Position numbers and translations under genes: made by a program. Under the pieces are notes generated by a model, which made no database searches, was not told the origin of the DNA, and saw nothing but the letters and a program-made list of their open reading frames with translations. From Streptomyces mayonensis (lineage in GTDB: Bacteria; Actinomycetota; Actinomycetes; Streptomycetales; Streptomycetaceae): 64,000 bases of DNA. Positions 32,520 to 41,920 of this stretch are shown one piece after another (positions within the stretch are counted from its first letter, which is position 1; each line of letters begins with the position of its first letter). The stretch is from NCBI RefSeq assembly GCF_018982965.1, contig NZ_JACBYP010000008.1, positions 1-64,000 of the forward strand, read 5' to 3'.

Positions 32520-32760
32520 GCCCGGCCGGCGGGGCGCCGCCCGGCACGGCTCAGTGCCGGAGCGACCGCTCGGCCGGGGCCGCGGGCGTGCGGGAGGTCC
32601 CCGTCGGGCTCGCCACCGCGGCCTCGGGTCCCGAGGCCGGGCCGGTACCGGCGGACGGTGCGGCGGGCTCGGTGGCCGCCGGTGCCCGTGCTGCTCCTTG
32701 GCGTCCCGTCACCCCGGTCCGCGCAGAACGACGCCGACCGGGGTGGTGCCTGGCGGGCCC

Positions 32761-33468
32761 TCAGCTCGTCGCGCCGTCGACGACGCCCGGCTCGGCGGTC
32801 CGTCGCCGGGACTCCTCGCCCCCGGCCCGCTCCTGCTTGCCGGTCACGGCACGGACCAGGAGCGCGCATGTCACGGCCGCCCCGACGACCGCCGCGTCGG
32901 AGACGAGCAACGGTGCGACGTCCGTGTAGGCGCGGGCGACGACGGCGTCCGTCGAGTCGCTGTACATCAGGCCCGCACCGCTCAGGGAGCCGACCAGCCA
33001 CAGGCCCCACCACCAGTTCAGCACCCGCGGCAGGGGTGCCTCGGGATCACCGGCCCGATGGGCCTCCGCGACTATTCCGCGCGGGACCCAGAGGTTGGCT
33101 ATCGGCACCACCCACCCGGCGTAGACCCAGGGCCAGGCGTAGCGCGGCCGCTGCCCGGACCGTGCGCGCGCGTTGTCGCGCACGCGCAGCAGCCAGGCCA
33201 GGAAGGCGAGGGCGCAGAGCACCGTGGCCACGTCACCGAGCGCGCTGACGAGGTGGTAGGAGTTCTCGAGGCCGGTCAACGGCCGGTGCATGCCGTCGCC
33301 CTGGTCCGGTGGCCCGGAGAGCGGCTCTCCGGCCGTGGCGAGCCGGATGTGCCAGACGGCCCGGGCGAGCCAGGCCGCGCCTGCCAGGGCGAGCATCGCG
33401 GTGACGCACCGGGAGAGGCCGCGGACGGGGTGGGGGGCGGTTTCGGTCAGGTCGTCGTTCACCCGCAC
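32761..33468 (-). CDS. DUF4328 membrane protein
   Basis: 235-aa membrane protein with about five hydrophobic segments and the DUF4328 pattern (LAFLAWLLRVRDNARA, YAWPWVYAGWVVPIANLWVPRGIVAEAHRAG, VLNWWWGLWLVGSLSG). The C-terminus is a charged tail. Common in Streptomyces, no assigned role. The gap on either side (32520-32760, 33469-33712) shows no gene. Confidence 0.75.
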   Translation of the reverse strand: MRVNDDLTETAPHPVRGLSRCVTAMLALAGAAWLARAVWHIRLATAGEPLSGPPDQGDGMHRPLTGLENSYHLVSALGDVATVLCALAFLAWLLRVRDNARARSGQRPRYAWPWVYAGWVVPIANLWVPRGIVAEAHRAGDPEAPLPRVLNWWWGLWLVGSLSGAGLMYSDSTDAVVARAYTDVAPLLVSDAAVVGAAVTCALLVRAVTGKQERAGGEESRRRTAEPGVVDGATS

Positions 33469-33712
33469 ATCGTGCCGTACGTTCCCCGGCCCGGGCCCCG
33501 CCCCGCGGTCCGCCGGTCGCCCACGGGCCAGTTGGGCGACACCACCTCACGACGTCCGTCCTGACGTCGGGATCGGGGGCGTCCCGCGCCCGGTGGCGGC
33601 CGCCGACGGCCGAGGGGGTCAGGCGGCGTTCGATCGCGTCGCGTCCGAGGGCCAGGTTCCCGGGCGGCTTGTCCCGGCCGGGAACCTCGACGCCCGGGCG
33701 CGGCCCGGCCTC

Positions 33713-34645
33713 TCACACACCGAGGGGTTCGGGCGCGGCCGGGTCCTGGTCGTGGGGGCGCAGGAGGTGGGCGACGGCGCGGTCGAGTCGGCGGCGCAGG
33801 GTCGTGGTGTCGGGGGCGAGCGCGCTGACCAGTGCGCTGTCCGGAGACAGGCGCATGAGGGCGGTGCCGGGTTCTCGGGCTGCCGTCGGGCACGTGCGGG
33901 AGCCGGGGCGCGGGGCGTGTCCGGGTCGTGTGCGATGCGGCTCCCGTCCGGGCTGCCCGCCCCCTTCCGTGTCCCCGGCGCCCGGATCCTGCCCGGCCGC
34001 CGGCAGGGGGTCCACGACGAGTACCGTCCCGGCGGCGCGGTGACCGGCGGTGACGGCGGGGCCGTCCCATCCGGGGGCGTCCGGGCCCGCGTTCAGCTCC
34101 TGGTCGTAGAGCGGGCCGTGCACGGTCTCGACGCGGATCCGCTGGCGGTAGCGGCCAGAGGGCTCGCCGTGCCGTCCGAACAGCACCTCCTCGTGCAGCA
34201 GGAGCCGGGCCCCGCTCTCGAGCACGACCCGCACGTCGGTGGCGTGCCGGCAGTGTCGTGAGGCGATCACCAGCTCGGGCAGCCAGGCCAGGGTCGCATC
34301 CGGTTCCACGTGGATGCGGACGTCCAGCCGGGACTCCGCACCGTGCGGTCCCGGCAGCAGCAGGGTGGGGGCGATCTCGCCGAGGACGAGGGCACTGCCG
34401 CCGCCCACGTGCACCTCCAGGCGCAGCCGGTCTCCGCCGAGCGGCCCCGCCGCGCCGGCCGCCAGGTGGACGCGGGCGGCCTCGGTGCTGCGGGCGGCCC
34501 ACACGGTGACCGGGGTCGGAGCAAGCGCCGCGGTGGCCCGCAGCATCAGCGGCCAGCCGGACCTCAGCGCCGAGATCCGGGTGCGTGGCCGCCCTGCGCC
34601 GGAAGCGGCACGTTCGGTGGCGAGCCGGGCCGACCCCTGTGTCAT
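33713..34645 (-). CDS. ureD: Urease accessory protein UreD
   Basis: 310-aa UreD/UreH, the scaffold for nickel insertion into apourease. Recognised by LEVHVGGGSALVLGEIAPTLLLPG, LPELVIASRHCRHATDVRVVLESGARLLLHEEVLFGRHGE, RIRVETVHGPLYDQEL. A Pro/Gly/Arg-rich insertion (about residues 215-265) interrupts the C-terminal part, longer than in most UreD. It is the last gene of the ureABCFGD operon (10-bp gap to ureG). Confidence 0.85.
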   Translation of the reverse strand: MTQGSARLATERAASGAGRPRTRISALRSGWPLMLRATAALAPTPVTVWAARSTEAARVHLAAGAAGPLGGDRLRLEVHVGGGSALVLGEIAPTLLLPGPHGAESRLDVRIHVEPDATLAWLPELVIASRHCRHATDVRVVLESGARLLLHEEVLFGRHGEPSGRYRQRIRVETVHGPLYDQELNAGPDAPGWDGPAVTAGHRAAGTVLVVDPLPAAGQDPGAGDTEGGGQPGREPHRTRPGHAPRPGSRTCPTAAREPGTALMRLSPDSALVSALAPDTTTLRRRLDRAVAHLLRPHDQDPAAPEPLGV

Positions 34646-34655
34646 GGCGCGCCCC

Positions 34656-35351
34656 TCAGCCGTCCTCGCCCAGCCGTTCGCGGACCCACGCGGTGATGTC
34701 GTGCGCCTGGGGGTCCTCGACGAGGGAGAGGAAGCGGACGGGGAGGTCCCCGCGCTTGTCCTCGGCGTCGCGGGCCATCACGGCCAGGTCGGCGTTCACC
34801 TGCCCGGCAAGGTCGGTCTTGTTGATGACCAGCAGGTCGGAGGAGGTGACGCCGGGTCCGCCCTTGCGCGGCACCTTGTCGCCGCCGGAGACGTCGATCA
34901 CGAAGATCTGATGGTGGACGAGGCCGTGGCTGAAGGTGGCGGTGAGATTGTCGCCGCCGCTCTCGATCAGGACCAGGTCCAGGGGCGGCAGGCTGTGCTC
35001 GAGGTCTTCCACCGCTTCGAGGTTCGCGGAGATGTCGTCACGGATGGCGGTGTGCGGACAGCAGCCGGTCTCGACCGCTCTGACCCGTTCCGTCGGCAGG
35101 ACGCCGTTGCGCAGCAGGAAGTCGGCGTCCTCAGTGGTGTAGATGTCGTTGGTGACGACGGCCAGCCGCACCTCGCCGGCCAGGGAGCGGCACAGGGCGG
35201 CGACGAGCGCCGTCTTGCCGGATCCCACCGGGCCGCCGAGTCCGATGCGCAGGGGACGTCCGGGGATTCGGGCGAGCCTGCCCGCGTTCCGGCCGGGCAG
35301 CGGGTGGCTGTGTGCCTGCTGAGTCTCGGGGTCGTCGTGGTCAGGACGCAA
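34656..35351 (-). CDS. ureG: Urease accessory GTPase UreG
   Basis: 231-aa SIMIBI GTPase that delivers nickel to urease: P-loop [33 protein letters not shown], the metal-binding [13 protein letters not shown] (CPH motif), [16 protein letters not shown]. The TTG start at 35351 overlaps the ureF stop by 11 nt; the N-terminal HDD..HSH segment could bind metal. Complete and apparently intact. Confidence 0.9.
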   Translation of the reverse strand: MRPDHDDPETQQAHSHPLPGRNAGRLARIPGRPLRIGLGGPVGSGKTALVAALCRSLAGEVRLAVVTNDIYTTEDADFLLRNGVLPTERVRAVETGCCPHTAIRDDISANLEAVEDLEHSLPPLDLVLIESGGDNLTATFSHGLVHHQIFVIDVSGGDKVPRKGGPGVTSSDLLVINKTDLAGQVNADLAVMARDAEDKRGDLPVRFLSLVEDPQAHDITAWVRERLGEDG

Positions 35352-36066
35352 AGAGACGCACCTCCCAGGTGGCGTGGTGTTCGGCGAAGATGTCGAGCAG
35401 AGGCGCGGCGGGTGCGGCGAGGGCGTGTGCGGGGGTGCCGGCGGCGTGGGCGTCGGCTGCGTCGGCCAGCCGGTCCAGCTCCGGAGCCAGCCGGGCGAGG
35501 ACGGCGTGCACGGCGAACGGGTCGAGGCCGAGCAGCCGGACGGCTGCCGTGGCGGGGCCGGTCACGGCGTCGTGCAGTGCGGCGGCTGCCGCGGCGTGGG
35601 GGCCGAGGCCGAGAGTGTGGGCGACCGTGCCGAGGGCGACGGGCTGGTGCGGGCCGGCGGGCAGCGCGGCGGCCAGCGCGTCCAGAGCGGGGGCCGGCCG
35701 GATCGTCCGTGCCGCACGCAGCAGTTGGCGTCCGAGCTTGCGGGAGGCGGCCCGCAGGGCGGGGGCCGGGGTCCGCGCCTCGTACTCGGTGTCCAGCTCG
35801 GCGGTGCGGCCGGTGTCCGCCGTCTTCGCGGACCCGCTGCCGGCAGCGGTACAGGCCGCGGCGGCGAACGCGGCGGCCGTCGCCCCACTGGTGGCGGCAC
35901 GCCCCCGCAAGAACGCTTCGAGCGTGGTCGTGTCCACCACGCGGCCCGCCGCGACCGCCGCCTCGAGTCCCCCGGAGTGGGCGTGGCCGCCCGCGGGGAA
36001 GCGGCCGTCCGCCAGCATCAGCAGGGCGGCCGTCGGGGCGGCGGGGGCGGACCGGTTGCCGGACAT
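35341..36066 (-). CDS. ureF: Urease accessory protein UreF
   Basis: 241-aa helical UreF, the UreG-binding part of the urease activation complex: [28 protein letters not shown] at the N-terminus is diagnostic; the remainder is Ala-rich helices ending with the usual basic tail EVRLFAS. ATG 36066 lies 2 bp after the ureC stop. Confidence 0.87.
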   Translation of the reverse strand: MSGNRSAPAAPTAALLMLADGRFPAGGHAHSGGLEAAVAAGRVVDTTTLEAFLRGRAATSGATAAAFAAAACTAAGSGSAKTADTGRTAELDTEYEARTPAPALRAASRKLGRQLLRAARTIRPAPALDALAAALPAGPHQPVALGTVAHTLGLGPHAAAAAALHDAVTGPATAAVRLLGLDPFAVHAVLARLAPELDRLADAADAHAAGTPAHALAAPAAPLLDIFAEHHATWEVRLFAS

Positions 36067-36068
36067 GG

Positions 36069-37778
36069 TCAGAAGAGGAAGTAGCGGTGGTTCATGGGGA
36101 GTTCGGTGGCCGGTTCGTGGTCGACGGCCTGGCCGTCGATGCGGACGGTGAAGGTGTCGGGATCGACCTCGATGCCGGGCAGCGCGTCGTTCTGCGGGAG
36201 GTCGGCCTTGGTGCGTCCGCGTACGTTCTCCACGGGAACGAGTCTGCGTTCGATGCCGAGCCGGTCGGCCAGTCCGTCCTCGATCGCGGCGGGTGCGACG
36301 AACGCCACGCTGGTCGCCCCCGCGGCCTTGGTGTGCACGTTGTAGCCCAGCCGCGGCAGCACCGGCTGCGGCGTGGGTACCGCGGCGTTGGGATCGCCGA
36401 GCAGCGCCATCGCGGCCATGCCGGACTTGTAGACCGCCGTGGGACGCACGCCGAACAGCGCGGGCTCCCACAGCACCAGGTCGGCGAGCTTGCCCGGTTC
36501 GACGGAACCGACCTCGCGTTCCATCCCGTGGATGGTCGCGGGGACGATCGTGTACTTGGCCACGTAGCGCCGGGCGCGGTGGTTGTCGGCCCTGCCGTCG
36601 CCCGGCAGGGAGCCGCGCAGCTTCTTCATGACGTGCGCGGTCTGCCAGGTCCGCCGTACGACCTCGCCGAGCCGCCCCATCGCCTGGGCGTCCGAGCTCA
36701 TCGCGGAGATGGCGCCCATGTCCTGCAGGATGTCCTCCGCCGCCATGGTGGAGGCTCGCACCCTGCTCTCGGCGAAGGCGAGTTCGGCCGGGATCTGTGG
36801 GTTGAGGTGGTGGGCGATCAGGCAGATGTCGAGCTGTTCGTCGGCGGTGTTGACGGTGAACGGGCGGGTCGGCGTGGTCGAGGACGGCAGGACGCAGGCC
36901 TCGCCGGCGATACGGATGATGTCCGGGGCGTGGCCGCCACCGGCGCCCTCGGTGTGGTACGCGTGGAAGGTGCGGCCATGGACCGTGCGGAGCAGGTCCT
37001 CGACGAATCCGGCCTCGTTGAGGGTGTCGCTGTGGATGGCCACCTGCACGCCGGCGGCGTCCGCGACGCGCAGCGCCGTGTCGATGACGGCCGGAGTTGC
37101 GCCCCAGTCCTCGTGGACCTTGAACCCTCCCATGCCGGAGCGCAGTTGCTCCCACAGCGACTCCTCGCTGACGGTGCTGCCGCGGCCGAGGAAGAGCACG
37201 TTGACCGGCCACGGTTCGAACCCTTCGAGCATGCGCTCCATCCACCAGCCGCCCGGTGTCGCCAGGGCCGCCTTCGATCCGTCGGTGGGGCCGGTGCCGC
37301 CGCCGGCGACGGTCGTGGTGCCGGATTCGAGGGCGACGACCGACATGTCGGGAGAGACGAAGTGCACGTGGGTGTCGACCGTGCCGGCCGTCATGATCAG
37401 TCCGCTGCCGTTGACCATCTCCGTCGAGGGACCGATGACGAGGTCGGGATGGACACCGTCCATGATGTCGGGGTTGCCGCACTTGCCGAGCGCGACGATC
37501 CGCCCGTCGCGAATCCCGACGTCCGCCTTGACGACACCCCAGTGGTCCAGCACGACGACGCCACCGATCACCAGGTCGGGCGTGCCCTCGGCCCGGGTGG
37601 CGTGCGACTGCCCCTGCGACTCGCGCCCCGACTTGCCACCGCCGAAGACGGTTTCGTCACCGCCGGCGCAGCGGTCCTCCTCGACCTCGATCAGGAGGTC
37701 GGTGTCGGCCAGACGGATCCGGTCGCCCTTGGTCGGCCCGAGTGACGCGACGTAAGTCCGGCGGTCGATCTCAGCCAT
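36069..37778 (-). CDS. ureC: Urease alpha subunit UreC
   Basis: 569-aa nickel amidohydrolase. Active-site ligands are intact: His137 and His139 (VDTHVH), carbamylated Lys220 and His222 ([12 protein letters not shown]), His249 ([10 protein letters not shown]), His275 ([16 protein letters not shown]), Asp363 (SSDAQAMG). The mobile-flap cysteine (VCHH in most ureases) is Ala322 here (LIAHH), although the following catalytic His is kept. GGAGG precedes ATG 37778, which overlaps ureB by 8 nt. Because ureA upstream is disrupted, a working urease complex is doubtful. Confidence 0.93.
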   Translation of the reverse strand: MAEIDRRTYVASLGPTKGDRIRLADTDLLIEVEEDRCAGGDETVFGGGKSGRESQGQSHATRAEGTPDLVIGGVVVLDHWGVVKADVGIRDGRIVALGKCGNPDIMDGVHPDLVIGPSTEMVNGSGLIMTAGTVDTHVHFVSPDMSVVALESGTTTVAGGGTGPTDGSKAALATPGGWWMERMLEGFEPWPVNVLFLGRGSTVSEESLWEQLRSGMGGFKVHEDWGATPAVIDTALRVADAAGVQVAIHSDTLNEAGFVEDLLRTVHGRTFHAYHTEGAGGGHAPDIIRIAGEACVLPSSTTPTRPFTVNTADEQLDICLIAHHLNPQIPAELAFAESRVRASTMAAEDILQDMGAISAMSSDAQAMGRLGEVVRRTWQTAHVMKKLRGSLPGDGRADNHRARRYVAKYTIVPATIHGMEREVGSVEPGKLADLVLWEPALFGVRPTAVYKSGMAAMALLGDPNAAVPTPQPVLPRLGYNVHTKAAGATSVAFVAPAAIEDGLADRLGIERRLVPVENVRGRTKADLPQNDALPGIEVDPDTFTVRIDGQAVDHEPATELPMNHRYFLF

Positions 37779-38193
37779 CGAGGGGTCCTCCGCATGCGCC
37801 GCGCAGCCCGCGCACGATGCGCCGGCCGCCGAGGGGTACGAGTTCCACCTCGACCGTGGCACCGGGGTCGAAGCGCTGCATGCCGCCTGCCAGGATGTTC
37901 AGCCGGTGCCCCCAGGCCCGGTCCCGGTCGAAGCTCAGCGCCGGGTTCGCCTCGGCGAAGTGGTAGTGCGAGCCGACGCTCACCGGACGGTCGGCCGTGT
38001 TGACGACCGTCACCGTGCGGACGGGGCGGCCCGCGTTGATGGTCACCGGACCCGGACCGTGGATGATCTGTCCCGGGGCTCCGGGTTCCTCGCCCGTCTC
38101 CGCCCCGGGCTGCACCAGCCCGGTGGCCCTGCCCTTGCCCGAGCCGGGAACCAGCGCCCGGCCGCTGCCCGGTCGTTGCTGGCGCTCGCTCAC
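37771..38193 (-). CDS. ureB: Urease beta subunit UreB
   Basis: 140-aa small subunit: [43 protein letters not shown] is the family core. It carries an extra N-terminal Gly/Pro-rich extension of about 40 residues compared with the usual 100-aa subunit. The GTG start overlaps the ureA stop (GTGA), the normal coupling, so translation may be affected by the ureA frameshift. Confidence 0.87.
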   Translation of the reverse strand: MSERQQRPGSGRALVPGSGKGRATGLVQPGAETGEEPGAPGQIIHGPGPVTINAGRPVRTVTVVNTADRPVSVGSHYHFAEANPALSFDRDRAWGHRLNILAGGMQRFDPGATVEVELVPLGGRRIVRGLRGACGGPLDG

Positions 38194-38472
38194 TGGATCG
38201 GCCCCTGGACGGCGATCAGCTTGGTGCCGTCGAGGAAGGTCGCCTCGACCTGGACCTGGACGAGCATCTCGGCCACACCGTCCATCACCTCCTCACGACG
38301 CAGCACCCCGCGTCCCGCCTCCTGGAGCTCTGCCTTGGTACGTCCGTCGCGGGCACCTTCGAGGAGGAACGAGGAGATGACCGCCGTGGCCTCCGCGGTC
38401 CCGGCGTTCCCGGGCGAGGCTGGCAGCCGTGTAGATCATCAGGCGCTCGCGCTCCTGAAGACTGAGCAGCAT
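38190..38472 (-). pseudogene. ureA: Urease gamma subunit gene ureA, frameshifted by a deletion
   Basis: From ATG 38472 the frame reads a normal UreA N-terminus ([27 protein letters not shown]) and then nonsense to a stop at 38293. The UreA C-terminus ([17 protein letters not shown] ... [26 protein letters not shown]) continues in another frame to a stop at 38190. Between RRDR and EATAV, intact homologues have Gly plus six residues (LRLNHP-like), 21 nt; here a single base remains, so about 20 bp are missing near 38391. Two G's at the junction could be microhomology. A sequencing error of 20 bp is unlikely. Confidence 0.85.
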
Positions 38473-38768
38473 CGGTGTCTCCGCTCTCTTCGGGGCCGGC
38501 CGGCGACCCGCGTGACCGCACCGGCCGGCGCGCGCCGACCGGGATTCTGCAGCTCCGCGCCCAGCGTGGCACGGGAGGCGGCGGACGGCGCGGCGGTGCT
38601 GGACCATCCGGGGCGGACCGCGCCGAAGCTGCCGTCAGCGGCACACCGGGCCTCGGTGTCCTGGCCGGCCGCGGCTCCGGCGCCGGCTGCCGCTGCCGCG
38701 GCGGCGGACGGCCGCCGATGACGGGGTGGTGTCGCGGCGGTGGGTGCCCGGCGCCGGATCCGGCGTGG

Positions 38769-39602
38769 TCAGTCGGTGGCGTCCGTCTCCGCGGCGGAGG
38801 CCTGCTGGCCCTCCACCTGCTCCAGTCGTCGGCGCAGGGCCCCGGTGACCGCCTGGTAGGAGTCGCTGCCGAGCACGACCCTGAGGGGCGCGGGGTGCTG
38901 GGCCGCGCTGTCGATGATGCGGGCGGCGATCCGTACCGGGTCGCCGATGACCGGTACCCCGGCCGTCCGGAACCGGCGCACGAACGCGGCGGGTGTCCCG
39001 TCGTAGGCGGCCAGTGGCTCGCCGATGCGCAGGCTGCCGCGGGAGAACGCGGTGCGGGCGCCGCCGGGCTCGACGAGGGTGACACCGATGCCGAAGGGGG
39101 CGACCTCCTGGGCGAGGGCCTCCATGAACCCTTCGATGCCCCACTTGCCGGCGTGGTAGAGCGAGGCCCCGGCGTGTGCCGCCAGCCCGGCCACCGAGGA
39201 GATCTGGATCAGCCGGCCGCCGCCCTGGGCGCGCAGGTGCGGCAACGCCGCCCGGGCGGTCTGGATCGAGCCGAGGAGGTTGGTGGTGATCTGGTGGAGC
39301 ACCTGGTCGTCGGTGAGTTCCTCGGCGGCGCCGAAGAGGCCGTAACCGGCGTTGCCGACCACCGCGTCGATACGGCCGAGGTCGCTGAAGGCGGCGTCCA
39401 CGACCGTGCGCACCTCCGGCAGGTCGGTGACGTCGAGGTGGGCGAGCCGGAAGCGGTCCCCGTACTCGGCCCGCAGGTCGTCCGCCGAGCCCTCCCTCCG
39501 GACCGTGCCGGCGACGCGGTCGCCGCGGGCGAGCAGCTGCCGGGCCAGCTCCCGTCCGAAACCGCTGTTGACTCCGGTGATGAACCATGTCCTTGCTGTC
39601 AT
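38769..39602 (-). CDS. SDR oxidoreductase (classical, FG-type)
   Basis: 277-aa short-chain dehydrogenase: TGVNSGFGRELA, HLDVTD, VGNAGYGLFGAAEE, ISSVAGLAAHAGASLYHAGK (Ser and YxxxK). Similar to the group annotated as retinol- or hydroxysteroid-dehydrogenase-like. ATG 39602 is preferred over 39617 because GAGGG precedes it. Divergent from an XRE regulator that begins 101 bp away, the usual Streptomyces XRE/SDR pair, so regulation by that protein is likely. The 296-bp gap to ureA (38473-38768) shows no gene. Confidence 0.83.
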   Translation of the reverse strand: MTARTWFITGVNSGFGRELARQLLARGDRVAGTVRREGSADDLRAEYGDRFRLAHLDVTDLPEVRTVVDAAFSDLGRIDAVVGNAGYGLFGAAEELTDDQVLHQITTNLLGSIQTARAALPHLRAQGGGRLIQISSVAGLAAHAGASLYHAGKWGIEGFMEALAQEVAPFGIGVTLVEPGGARTAFSRGSLRIGEPLAAYDGTPAAFVRRFRTAGVPVIGDPVRIAARIIDSAAQHPAPLRVVLGSDSYQAVTGALRRRLEQVEGQQASAAETDATD

Positions 39603-39703
39603 GCCACTGACCCTCACCGGTGCCGGCCCGCCCTGCCAGAGGGTGGCGTTCCTGGTAGTGGGAGGGACACCCGGCGATGTGCGGGACCGCCTACCCTCGA
39701 GCC

Positions 39704-40519
39704 GTGGACAACGCCCTCGGAGACTTCCTGCGCGCGCGGCGTGAACTGGTCACTCCGGCCGAGGCCGGCCTCGCACCCGGGCACGGGCTGCGCCGGGTGT
39801 CCGGGCTGCGGCGCGAGGAGGTGGCCCTGCTGGCCGGCATCAGCGTCGAGTACTACCTGCGCCTGGAGCAGGGCCGCGACCGCAACCCTTCGGCGCAGGT
39901 GGTCGACGCGCTGGCCGGCGTGCTCCGGCTCGACGCCGAGAGCACGGCGTACCTGATGTCGCTCGCGGGCCCGAAGCCGCGCCGTGGCCGCGGGCGGCCC
40001 GTGGAGCACGTGCCGGTCGGCCTCGACGCGCTGCTGCACACGCTCAACGTGCCCGCCCTCGTCTTCGACAAGTACAGCGACGTACTGGCCGCGAACCGGC
40101 TCGCGCGCGCCCTGTCACCGGACCTGGTCCCGGGGGTGAACCGTCTGCGCGTGCTGTTCACCGACCGGGCGGCACGCGAGTACCACACCGACTGGGAGCG
40201 GTACACGGCGGTCGCCGTGGCCCATCTGCGGGCCCAGGCCGGCACCGACACCGACGACGAGAGACTGCACGCGCTGATCGGGGAGCTGTCGGTCAAGAGC
40301 GACCGCTTCCGCCGGCTGTGGGGACGCCACGACGTGCGCTCGGCGCAGGGTGTCACCTTCCGGGTGCGGCACCCCCGGGTCGGCCCCCTGGAACTCATGG
40401 TCGAGAAGTTCCAGGTGGTCGGGGCCGCCGGGCTGGAGGCGATGCTCCTGCACGCCGAGCCCGGCACGTCCTCGGCCGACGCCCTCGCCCTGCTCGCGTC
40501 GCTCGACGCGTCCGCCTGA
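39704..40519 (+). CDS. XRE-family regulator with MmyB-like ligand domain
   Basis: 271 aa: N-terminal helix-turn-helix (LGDFLRARRELVTP ... RVSGLRREEVALLAGISVEYYLRLEQGRDRNPSAQVVDALAGVLRL), followed by the MmyB-like PAS-related domain (PALVFDKYSDVLAANRLARAL, VLFTDRAAREYHTDWERYTAVAVAHLRA, GVTFRVRHPRVGPLELMVEKFQV) that in homologues binds a fatty-acid-like ligand. GTG 39704 follows TACCCT at about -10, suggesting a leaderless message; ATG 39677 is the alternative. It probably controls the divergent SDR. Confidence 0.83.
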   Translation: MDNALGDFLRARRELVTPAEAGLAPGHGLRRVSGLRREEVALLAGISVEYYLRLEQGRDRNPSAQVVDALAGVLRLDAESTAYLMSLAGPKPRRGRGRPVEHVPVGLDALLHTLNVPALVFDKYSDVLAANRLARALSPDLVPGVNRLRVLFTDRAAREYHTDWERYTAVAVAHLRAQAGTDTDDERLHALIGELSVKSDRFRRLWGRHDVRSAQGVTFRVRHPRVGPLELMVEKFQVVGAAGLEAMLLHAEPGTSSADALALLASLDASA

Positions 40520-40563
40520 CCAGGACCGGACCGGCTGTCCGCCTGACCAGGACCGGACCGGCC
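40510..40563. repeat. 27-bp tandem duplication at the XRE gene end
   Basis: A 27-bp unit (40510-40536), beginning GTCCGCCTGACCAG, repeats at 40537-40563 with one change. The first copy contains the XRE stop codon (40517-40519), so the duplication does not change the protein. Looks like replication slippage. Confidence 0.8.
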
Positions 40564-40677
40564 ACCCGCCGGACGTACGGTCCCTCGCCTGCGGCCGGCG
40601 GGTCCGCCCGCCCCCCCCTGCGGCGGAGTCGGACCCGCGCGGGCCCGTGAGGCCGGGCGCGGCGCGGGCCTCCTCAC

Positions 40678-41448
40678 TCAGCCATGTCCTCCGCCGCGCG
40701 GGGCCGGATCCGGCAGCCGGTCCCGGGCCCAGGTCAGCACCTCCTCCGCGTGCAGGGCGGTCACCCACAGGTCGGTCCGGTCGGCGTCCTCGTCACTGGG
40801 CACCGGTCCGACGCCGAGGACGCGCAGGCCCGCCCGGCGAGCGGACTCGACACCCGCCATCGAGTCCTCGACGGCGAGGGCGGACTCCGGCCGGACGCCG
40901 CAGAGTTGGGCCGCCGTCGCGTACACGTCGGGCCACGGCTTGGGGCGCACGACCTGCCGTCCTTCAGTGCCCCCTGCCGGGCCTCCCCCGGCCCGCGCCG
41001 TCTCCTGGGTCCCGGTGGGGACGACGACGTGCAGGAAGTGCCGGCGCAGACCGGCCCGGCCCAGGCTCTCCTCCACCACCTCCTCGGGGCAGTTGCTGGC
41101 CACCGCGAGCGGCAGCCGGCCGGAGAGGAGCCGGACGAAGTCGGCCGCACCGGGCATCGTCACGGGGTCCTCGGCGACGAGTGACCGGAAGTGGTCGAGC
41201 AGTGCCGCCGTCAGGTCGTCGGCCAGTTCGGGCTTGTTCGTCTCCTCGGCCATCAGGCGTCCGCAGTCGATGTAGTGCACGCCTTTCGCGCGCTCCGCGA
41301 ACCCGGGCGGGGGCAGCAGACCGAAGTCCCTGAACGCCCGGTTGCGTGCGTCCTGCCAGTGGCGTTCGGAGTCCATCAGCGTGCCGTCGCAGTCGAAGAC
41401 GACGGCCTCGGGCGACCAGCCGAGCAGAGAGTGTGACCTTGCAGCCAC
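40678..41448 (-). CDS. HAD-family phosphatase (beta-phosphoglucomutase-like)
   Basis: 256-aa haloacid-dehalogenase-fold hydrolase: motif I VVFDCDGTLMD, motif II AVASNCPEE, motif III RPKPWPDVY, motif IV AVEDSMAG. An insertion of about 20 Gly/Thr/Ala-rich residues (GTQETARAGGGPAGGTEG) lies before motif III, longer than in usual GS-type HAD proteins. Probably a sugar-phosphate phosphatase or phosphomutase. No clear partner gene. Confidence 0.82.
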   Translation of the reverse strand: MAARSHSLLGWSPEAVVFDCDGTLMDSERHWQDARNRAFRDFGLLPPPGFAERAKGVHYIDCGRLMAEETNKPELADDLTAALLDHFRSLVAEDPVTMPGAADFVRLLSGRLPLAVASNCPEEVVEESLGRAGLRRHFLHVVVPTGTQETARAGGGPAGGTEGRQVVRPKPWPDVYATAAQLCGVRPESALAVEDSMAGVESARRAGLRVLGVGPVPSDEDADRTDLWVTALHAEEVLTWARDRLPDPAPRGGGHG

Positions 41449-41920
41449 GGGGACCTCCTTGAGGGGGTGGGCGGCCGCGCTCCGGGGCGGACCCGCCGTG
41501 CGAGGTGCTGCGGCCGCCCATGCAGAATTCGGGACAACAGCCGCAAATGCAAAACATTGTGGTCGCTACGTTATTTCGTCCACGAAAATCGACGCAATCA
41601 CCATTCGAGGCACTGGACCGGGGCCCGTTTCAGGGGTATGGGAATGGCGGGCCGGACGCGCTCCGTATATCTGACGTTCAGTCATGCAAGCGCTTCCCAA
41701 AGGGAGTTGTTGCACGTTCCACTTCACCGCCCCGCCTGCTGCGGAACGGGATCACATCTCGGCCGGCGACCAAGAACGGCACCTGAAAGGGCTAATGACC
41801 ACTCGCACGCGCTCACATTCGAAAGAAATGCGCAATTATCATGCGCGGGCCGCTTTCGATTACTCCCGGCGCACGCGGGCGCACTACATTTTCCCGTCGT
41901 CACTCCGGAGGCGAGCGAAG
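41449..41920. other. AT-richer intergenic region before the receptor-like TetR gene
   Basis: 472 bp with lower GC than the surroundings. It contains a 6-bp inverted repeat TTTCGT-CC-ACGAAA (41574-41587) and direct repeats ATGCGC near 41830-41850. The receptor gene start may be controlled here, but I cannot match a confident autoregulatory element. No gene found. Confidence 0.45.

Noticed and set aside
34239..37745. Open frame of 1168 codons on the plus strand
   Set aside because: It is antisense to ureD, ureG, ureF and ureC, has the low-complexity Arg/Gly/Val content of GC-rich shadow frames, and matches no family; the minus-strand urease genes are unmistakable.
41449..41920. Autoregulatory (ARE) box for the butyrolactone-receptor homologue
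   Set aside because: No stretch matches the usual ARE pattern convincingly; only a short TTTCGT/ACGAAA repeat is seen.
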